A stretch of DNA of 64,000 nucleotides from Lonicera japonica (Eukaryota; Streptophyta; Magnoliopsida; Dipsacales; Caprifoliaceae), in contig CM038467.1 of the NCBI GenBank assembly GCA_021464415.1, forward strand, positions 68,519,393 to 68,583,392, in the 5' to 3' direction. Position 1 is the stretch's first letter, and every line of letters begins with the position of its first letter. Position numbers and translations under genes: made by a program. Below are positions 56,988 to 64,000 of the stretch, one piece after another. The notes beneath the pieces are model-generated. The model saw only the letters and a list, made by a program, of their open reading frames with translations. It ran no database searches and was not told the origin of the DNA.

Positions 56988-59330
56988 TGGTTGCAACGTT
57001 TCTTTTTGCAACACTGTGCCTTTTGTTGGGGACTTCTAACCATGCAGGAATATTACAGCTAGTATATTTGAACTCGTCACTTTCGATATCAGTTAATACA
57101 CCAAGCATCGAATCTATTACATTTTAAAGATCGATTATTCTTTTTCATTTCACTGTACATTGTGACGTGTGTGGGGGGTCAAGATGAGACAGAGTGATGA
57201 CCATGATAATTTTTGTCGTTCCCTTGCAAATTTCTTTTCATTTCTCCCCATAACGACAGGAAGATTGTCTCATCAAAGTGATAATTCGTAATTCTTAGCG
57301 GTAAAGAGATCGCTTGATAAGGATTCCAAATGGCAGATTATCGTTAAGAATTCCTATCCAATGTTAAAACTTAATTATCTTAGCGAGCCCTGTTTAGTGC
57401 ACTGTGGGGGCGCAATTGGCACATATGCGTAAAATATCAAGCTAATATTCAATTACTAACTGGTACGCATATAATAGTTGTCTAATATTAGGCCTTGAAA
57501 CAAATAAGTAAAGCTTCATGTAGTATTGCATAAACCACGAGCATATATATGCAATATGGTGCGCATAACCAATGCCCTATATACCATCTATATCCTTTTG
57601 ATGGTTGCTTTTGTGAGACCTTTTTGCGTATGCACATGAGGAACAAGATTCTTTATTTCGATTTTATACAATAATCATCATGTACTTTTGATGTAAACTC
57701 TCCAGCTTTATTGATTCTTGTAAACATGATACAGTAATCAGGGTGGTGAGCCCTTAAGCGTATATGCTAAGAGGTTTATAAATGCAGCATTTCTTGTAGA
57801 CAATTATTCAACATGTGACCAGAATGTCGAATTATCCACCAGATCCATAAAGTACTTTGAATGGTTTTGCATTCTGGAAGGATTAAGCCACAAATATATC
57901 ATTATACTCTTTGTAAGAATGATATAATTTATTTTGTATCTTTAGTATAAGGAGGTCTAGGTCATATTTCTGCTAAAGAGTAGGTTTTAAAAAATCGGGT
58001 ATCCTTCCTTTGATATGGTCAATGAGGCATAATAGGAAGGGGGATATTGCTTCCAATACTTCATAATTCAAGGATTACTTTTAAGCATTACTAATATTAA
58101 CACTTTGCAATGTGTTAAATTTTTGTCCCATTTATTTGTTACTCAGAATAATGGATGTCTGTGTAAGTACTTTAATACAATGATTATCATAACCAAGGTG
58201 CACTAGGCAACCATGCCAAAACTTGTATGAGTCAGTGTCCTATAGTACATTATCGATGACATTATAGGATTCCACAATCCTTATCGTAGTGGGGGTACAT
58301 TCCACTATAGTGACTAAAAAGTTTCTCTAAAAAGCATTTATTTGCACATTTGTTTAGAGGCAAAATAAATATGTTTTTGTTTCATTCTTACATTTGGTTT
58401 TTGAATGATTACTTTTGGTACGAATATCATTAACAAAATTCGGATCAGTCTGGGTGCATATAGAGCGTATGTGACTTTAAACACTATTTTACTAACAAAA
58501 TGGTTGAGCAGATTTTCGCTCTTATGATAATTTAATCATTATAATCACATAGGTATTATAGGTTATTAATTTCCTATTTTGTTGAATGGTTATGGTATTT
58601 CCACTATAAACCAATCACTAAAGTTATCCTCGATTCATTTTTATAGTAATAAAATCGTGTATAAACTCCGTACTATGTAGTAACAAAACAAACAAATTCA
58701 ATTACTTTAAAATAAAATTCAAATAAAACTAGCAGTAATCAATCAAATATCTTGTTTAGAAATCTAATTCATTAAATCAACATAAACTTTAAGACAAAAT
58801 CATAGTCTAATTAAAAATTAGGCAATATGCATGTTCAATTATTTATGAAAAATAAAGTGAATAAAGTAAATCAGTCAAAATTAAGTGTATCCATTGACTG
58901 AACAAAGTCCTTCTTGCCATAAAGTCTGCGATTGTGAAGTTGGTATCAACGTCATTATCTTCTTCATTCATAAAATGAGATTCTTATTCTTTATACTCTC
59001 AATATCTCTTGTAACTCACTGCTACTTTAGCGATTGCATGGCAATTCTTATACTAGTGTCCAGCAACATTTCTTCGCCATACTTTGGAAAAGCCTCCACA
59101 ACCCGTACCACGACTCCCATGTCCCTTTTCACGTTGTGCATTATTGCCATGAGGGTTGTGGTTAGCATAGTCAATCCCCTTTACATTGGATGTCTTTCCA
59201 CCATTGATCTTGCCATAATTGGCTTTGAGAGCTTTCTTTATCCCTACAAGTGTATTATTATTGCTCAAAAGAACAACAATGTTAGTTATACTGGTTCATT
59301 AGTATAAAAACTAAAATAGGAAAGGTGGAA
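56988..59330 (-). pseudogene. Copia element, 5' part: gag zinc-knuckle region to integrase
   Basis: Minus-strand traces: GKINGGKTSNVKG, HGNNAQREKGHGSRG, CGGFSKVWRRNVAGH then NCHAIAKVAVSYKRY (degenerate knuckle, 58,960-59,268), and DVDTNFTIADFM (about 58,900). Near 57,040-57,250 come FPVVMGRNEKKFARERQKLS, SDEFKYTSCNIPAW and a PNKRHSVAKRNVATT stretch (integrase C-terminal region). Between them (57,300-58,850) the reading is too decayed to place domains. Same strand and order as the 47-49 and 53-54 kb parts. Confidence 0.7.
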
Positions 59331-60029
59331 AAGTTAGGGTTTGCTTCTAAGCATAATGTATCTTTGTTGAAATTATTGCCCTAATAAACGAATTTCATCA
59401 CACTGCATTGTCATATATGGGAAAATAGTGTCATGGATATTTTAGAGATGTCCCTTTTTCGTGGTTCTTTGTGAGTTATCAACTAAAGATATTCTCAACA
59501 TAAGTCGGGATTTACACGTCGCCTAAGAAATATCAAGATATTTACTTTTACTTTGTCAGACAGTTCTTTGTTTGTTGGGTGCTTGGGGGTTTCACTTGTG
59601 ACAAATTGTTCTTTTGTCACAAAAAAGATTCTATACTAGAATACACATCTATGGTACTCAGTGCTTCTGAGTCCATTATATTAAACTCGGGTCAAATTGG
59701 GTTAGACATCTTGATATACAAGAGACATAATCATGAGTCTAACCATGATAATTTATTTTCCATGATGGTGAATTAGATTTTAAAACTAGATTAGTATGGT
59801 CACATATATTTTTCGATGATATATATGGAATACTTTATCAAAGTAATAATATTGCACATGGGCTTTCATTATCATGGCAACTTTCAGTTTATGACTACTA
59901 AATAAAACAATTAACAATATAAGTGTGGGAAACACAATTATATAAGTAATATTTAATTTATTTTTTTTAGCATGTTGATTCACCACAATTATAAATTTAA
60001 TTAGTCAATCTCAATATATATATATATAT
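59331..60029. other. Probable 5' end of the copia element, not resolved
   Basis: Expected to hold the Gag N-terminus and 5' LTR of the minus-strand copia element, but I could not recognise either. Ends in a TA tract (60,014-60,033). Confidence 0.35.
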
Positions 60030-60424
60030 ATATAAGAGAAGGATCTAAAGATGGCCATTTATTTGGTCCTTAAATGCAGACCAATCATTTTAAGGGGGTA
60101 AATGGATGAATTTTTTTATGAAACTTGGTGAAGATGATCTCCATGATTAGTAGATCATCTCTACCAAATTTTATCAAAAAATTCAACCGGGAAGTGGATT
60201 AACTAAACATCTTAAATTTTAATGGCCAAAAAAGTGCATATATATCAATTTTTTAATTAACCCTCTTCCTCGTTAAATTTTTTAATAAAATTTGGTGGAG
60301 GTGATCTACTAATCATGGAGATCATTTTCAGCAAGTTTCATAAAAGAATTCATCCGTTTATCCCCTCAAATTGATTGGTCCGCATTTGAGGACCAAAAAA
60401 TTGGTCCTCTTAATATCCTCCCCT
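60030..60424. mobile_element. Hairpin MITE inserted in a TA microsatellite (relative of 16389-16759)
   Basis: Imperfect palindrome: AAGAGAAGGATCTAAAG at the left against GGGGAGGATATTAAGAGG inverted at the right, with GGTCC and AAATGC-GACCAAT blocks and a shared centre (GATGATCTCCATGATTAGTAG; TTTGGTGGAGGTGATCTACT). TA repeats lie directly on both sides. No coding capacity. Confidence 0.85.
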
Positions 60425-61619
60425 ATATATATATATATATATATTTATACTTAAATATACCAATGTTTAAATCTAAACTAGGTAGGTGATGACAATAATT
60501 GTATAAAAGAATGGCAGGAACAATAACTTGATGACCTCTAATAATTCATAACAAAAATAAATAAAATAGCACACAAAAAGAAATAATCACACAAATTTTC
60601 TTATTTGTTTTCTTTGAAAGTGGTAATTTACACAATTTATTATCCCATTTATTATAATTATCCGGTAAATATCATTTTGTAATTATATAAAGAAATAATT
60701 ATATATTTACTAATTTAGAGATCCTAGGACAACTCTAATAATTATATATCCTCAATTTATGAATCAGAACACTTTAAAATATATAGTTTCCAATAAATCA
60801 ATCAAGTTAAAGCAACTTAAAGAAATTCATGCATTAAAATTCGTGCATATGATGTACTCATCTGTTCTCATATATTACTACAAGAAATCACAGAATATAT
60901 ATATATAAACATGGTAAATTATTAAAATAAATCGTTTTTACCTAGTGTTAGATTTATATAAGGGAATAAAAACTGGATCCTTAACTGGGATCTTGTAATA
61001 ATAAAAGAATTTGTATATATATATATGATATATAGAGCACTAAATTAACCCCATATAAATTTATGTCTATATCCATTTAATTATACACACATCCACACAT
61101 TCTGTATACATATAAATCAATTAACCCCATCTAAATCGCCGTGCATCTTCTTTAATTATTCGAGGAGTGTTTGATTCTCCATATATATAATATATATGTA
61201 TTTATATCTACAAAGGTGTTTTTTTTTTTTCTCTAAAGTCTATCTATCTATCTTCGTTCTTCTTCTTGGTGGAAGGAAAAAATAAAATAAAAAGAAGAAA
61301 AAACGATCGTGACATATATAATTATATATATATTACATAAACATAAACATATACATATATATATAATCAATCTGCACTTAATTACTTAATCAAAAAATAT
61401 GTATGAGTTTTTTGTTGTTGTTGTTGTTGTTGTTGTTTGTTGTTGATGTTGTTGTGATTCTTACATACCTTGAAGGTGTAGCGGTTGAGCGATGAGAGAG
61501 ACCAGCGGTGATGGCGGTTGAGCGATGAGAGAGACCAGTGGTGATGGTGGTAGACGGTTAGAGTTTTCTTAGGGTTATAATTATTAGCTCTAAGCGTGCT
61601 GATAACGTATTGTGTAATT
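60425..61619. other. AT-rich intergenic with small repeats
   Basis: No gene recognised. Holds a TA tract (60,424-60,444), a TTG microsatellite (about 61,409-61,436) and a doubled unit GGTTGAGCGATGAGAGAGACC (61,483 and 61,516). GCGTGCTGATAACGTATTG near 61,594 resembles text seen in copia LTRs. Confidence 0.5.
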
Positions 61620-61820
61620 TCCTTCAACACTAGGGAATTAATTAATATCTATTTCCTTCAATTATATATATATATATCTTAATTAATACCTAGTGTTGAA
61701 GGAAATTTATTAATTAATTTCCTTTTAACACTAGGTAATTAATAAATTAATTACCTAGTGTTGAAGGAAATTAATTAATTAATTAATTACACTAGGTAAT
61801 TAATTAATTAATTAGTTAAG
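61620..61820. repeat. Alternating inverted repeats of a CTAGTGTTGAAGGAAATT unit
   Basis: The unit CCTAGTGTTGAAGGAAATT(TA)ATTAA occurs forward near 61,690 and 61,752 and inverted (TTCCTTCAACACTAGG or TTTCCTTTTAACACTAGG) near 61,618 and 61,720, with a shorter ACACTAGGTAATTAATTAA near 61,789. Forward and inverted copies alternate, so strong hairpins are possible just upstream of the BBE-like gene. Confidence 0.85.
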
Positions 61821-61857
61821 ATATATATACACGTAATTAGATATGTCACATGTAATT

Positions 61858-61973
61858 AAACATAACATTTGCATGATCTTTAATTTGATTCCCCAAAATC
61901 TCCGCTCATAAACTTGCATAAATAGCAGCTACTCTTACCTCTCTTTTATATCACAAAAACTCCAACTACAACA
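61858..61973 (+). promoter_or_regulatory. BBE-like promoter-proximal region conserved with pseudogene 1
   Basis: Matches 26,925-27,041: AACATAACATT, CATGATCTT, CCCCAAAATCTCC, CTCATAAA, GCAGCTACTCT and CTCTTTTATAT occur in the same order. GCATAAATAGCAG (about 61,917) is the likely TATA box, 50-60 bp before the ATG. Confidence 0.6.
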
Positions 61974-63542
61974 ATGAAACCTTCGAACACAATTTTGCTT
62001 TCACTTCTCTTTATATTTCTTTTGTCATTTTCAAAAGCAGCTTTATCTAGTATTCATAATGATTTTATTCAATGTCTTTCTTCTTATTCTCAAAGCTCCA
62101 CTTCAATCTTGGGCCTAATTTACACTCCAAACAACTCGTCATATCGACCTATTTTGCTTTCCTCAGCACAAAACCTAAGACCATACTCGTCAGCGCTGTC
62201 AAACCCTCTAGTCATTATCACACCATTGTATGAGTCTCAAATTCAAGTGATCATACAATGTTCGAAATTACATGGAGTTGAGATTAGGGTACGTAGTGGA
62301 GGACACGACTACGAGGGGCTTTCTTACATCTCTGAATCACCTTTTATCATTGTTGATATGAGAAACCTCCGATCTATCATTATTAATACAGAGAACAACA
62401 CTGCATGGGTTCAAGCTGGGGCAACTCTCGGTGAACTTTATTATAGTATTGCGGAGAAAAGTAGAACACTAGCCTTTCCGGCTGGTGTTTGCCCTACAGT
62501 TGGTGTAGGCGGGCACTTTAGTGGGGGAGGTTTTGGAATGATATCCCGTAAATACGGCCTTGCTATTGATCATATTATCGATGCGCGAATAGTGGATGTT
62601 AATGGTCAGATGCTTGATAGAGAATCCATGGGAGAAGACCTCTTTTGGGCCATTAGAGGTGGTGGTGGTGCTAGTTTCGGAGTCATTCTTGCGTGGAAGA
62701 TTAATTTAAGTTCTATTCCACAAAATGTCACAGTTTTTAATGTCACTAGGACCTTAGAACAAAATGTAACAAAGCTTGTTCATCGATGGCAATACATTGC
62801 AGACAAAATTGATTAGAACCTAGTTATTAGACTATTCCTGAGAAGCGTTAATTCTAGTCAAAATGGGAACAGGACAATAGAAGTTTCCTTCACATCAACG
62901 TTTGTCAGGAGAATTGAAACACTTCTACGAATAATGCAAGAAAACTTCCCCGAGTTGGGGTTGCTGAGTAAAGATTGTATCGAAATAAGTTGGGTTGAAT
63001 CCATACTGTTCATGGCCCGATTTCCGAGAGATTCACCCCTTGATGTTTTGCTAAGTCGAAATTTACAAAGAAGACTCTTTTCTAAAGGAAAACCAGATTA
63101 CGTGAAGGAACCAATTTCTGAAAAAGGACTACTAGGGATATGGGAAATGTTGTATGAAGAGGTGGGATCGGCAGAGTTGCAATTCACTCCTTATGGTGGA
63201 AGGATGAGTGAGATTTCAGAATCGGAGCTACCTTTTCCTCATAGATCTGGGAATATTTATATGATCCATTATGGGGTGTGGTGGGGTGACGAAGGCAAAG
63301 AAGCACAAAGGCATATAAGTTGGATTAGAAGGCTTTACAACTATATGGCGCTTTATGTTTCTAAGTCTCCTAGAGCTGCTTATATGAATTACAGGGATCT
63401 TGACTTGGGTGTGAACAACAAAGGAAACACAAGCTATACAAAAGCAAGTGTTTGGGGTACCAAATACTTCAAAAATAATTTTAACAGATTGGTACACATT
63501 AAGACCAAAGTTGACCCTACAAATTTCTTTAAAAATCAGTAA
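61974..63542 (+). pseudogene. BBE-like FAD-linked oxidase, full length but for one nonsense codon
   Basis: A 522-codon intronless frame is broken only by TAG at 62,814-62,816 (codon 281); pseudogene 1 has GAG there. Signal peptide (about 1-22). FAD_binding_4 domain: RVRSGGHDYEGL with the flavin-linking His111, and CPTVGVGGHFSGGGFG with the second flavin-linking residue Cys173; [20 protein letters not shown]. The C-terminal BBE domain has YMNYRDLDLG and KTKVDPTNFFKNQ. Length is usual for the family (about 520-540). Enzymes of this family are secreted or vacuolar and oxidise alkaloid, cannabinoid, alcohol or sugar substrates; the substrate here cannot be read. The lack of any other lesion suggests very recent inactivation, an allelic stop, or a sequencing error. 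Confidence 0.93.
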
Positions 63543-64000
63543 AGCATTCCATCTATATCGTCAGGGTGGAAGAAGGGAGGTGATTAAGAAGCTAAGTAAA
63601 TTAGATGATACTAAGGTTCTTAGTTATACATGGCTTATAATATGTGTTAATTAGATGATATATACACCTTAGTAGTGTTTGTGTTTACATTATTCATCTG
63701 ATGGAATAAACGTTCATGCGTTATTGAGCATATGTTAATGTAATACTTAAATAAAAGAAATGTGCTTACTTGATTTCCTATCCATATGATTTTCAAATTT
63801 GATGTGGTTTATTTTTCAAAACAAAAAAAATTATGTAAGCTTGTCGTAATTTGATTTGTTTTCTAGCTAAGAGATCGAGCAAATTTTTCATTCATGTTGT
63901 TGGTCATAAACAATAACAATCAAACCACAAAAGTTTAATACTATGAATATTTTTTGTGGAAAATAAATGCATTGAAACATTGTTCTCCAAATTTTAAAAG
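63543..64000. other. 3' flank of the BBE-like gene, shared with pseudogene 1
   Basis: Aligns with 30,410-30,870 (AACGTTCATGCGTTATTGAGCAT against AATGTTCATGGTCATTGAGCAT; both end near CATTGTTCTCCAAATTT). The duplication unit therefore includes at least 450 bp downstream of the gene. Confidence 0.7.

Noticed and set aside
1..64000. tRNA, rRNA or other structured RNA genes
   Set aside because: No convincing cloverleaf or rRNA segment was seen; a covariance-model scan would be needed to exclude them.

Overview
The window is nuclear DNA of a eudicot plant. It is AT-rich and has spliceosomal introns, plant-type LTR retrotransposons (Ty1/copia and Athila-like Ty3/gypsy), L1-type LINE remnants, MITEs and a plastid-DNA insertion (NUPT) with decayed ndhF and rpl32. 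I cannot name the family. Almost every host gene is interrupted or decayed, and most of the sequence is transposon-derived.

Layout. 1-207 is an LTR fragment. About 290-1760 is the NUPT. 1799-9605 (minus) is an S-locus-F-box-like gene split by a very young 6.2-kb copia element (2699-8910, TSD TATAG) and also carrying an in-frame stop. 9.6-15 kb holds small transposons, a LINE RNase H remnant and an LTR fragment. 15.1-16.3 kb holds the 3' end of an RNase T2 pseudogene (minus), part of it in a 487-bp tandem duplication. 16.4-17.65 kb has a hairpin MITE and a Mutator-like element with a perfect 9-bp TSD. 18,922-23,314 (plus) is an RNase T2 gene that would be intact except for a 2.6-kb gag-protease copia element (19,226-21,840, TSD CCTTC) in its first exon. 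Its promoter region is duplicated at 23.6-24.4 and 25.77-25.88 kb without a gene. 27.0-31.5 kb has two berberine-bridge-enzyme-like (BBE-like) pseudogenes, one carrying a 1.76-kb solo LTR (TSD AAATA). 32.6-46 kb is an Athila-like gypsy element (minus) with a degenerate third ORF split by a 2.56-kb solo LTR (TSD GGCTA). 47.2-59.9 kb is an old copia element (minus), nested with an L1 LINE ORF1, a 1.57-kb solo LTR (TSD AATAG), a 390-bp polypurine tract and a 2.85-kb solo LTR (TSD TGGTT). 60.0-60.4 kb is a second hairpin MITE. 61,974-63,542 (plus) is a nearly complete BBE-like gene broken by one nonsense codon.

The main biological idea is an inference. A basic, secreted T2 RNase next to an FBA-type F-box gene, in a transposon-dense region, is the two-component layout of an RNase-based self-incompatibility (S) locus. 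Here both components are broken. Against a textbook S-locus are a proline-rich extension on the RNase, a Lys-to-Glu change in its second active-site motif, and an intron outside the usual hypervariable-region position. It may instead be a degenerate S-like RNase/F-box cluster.
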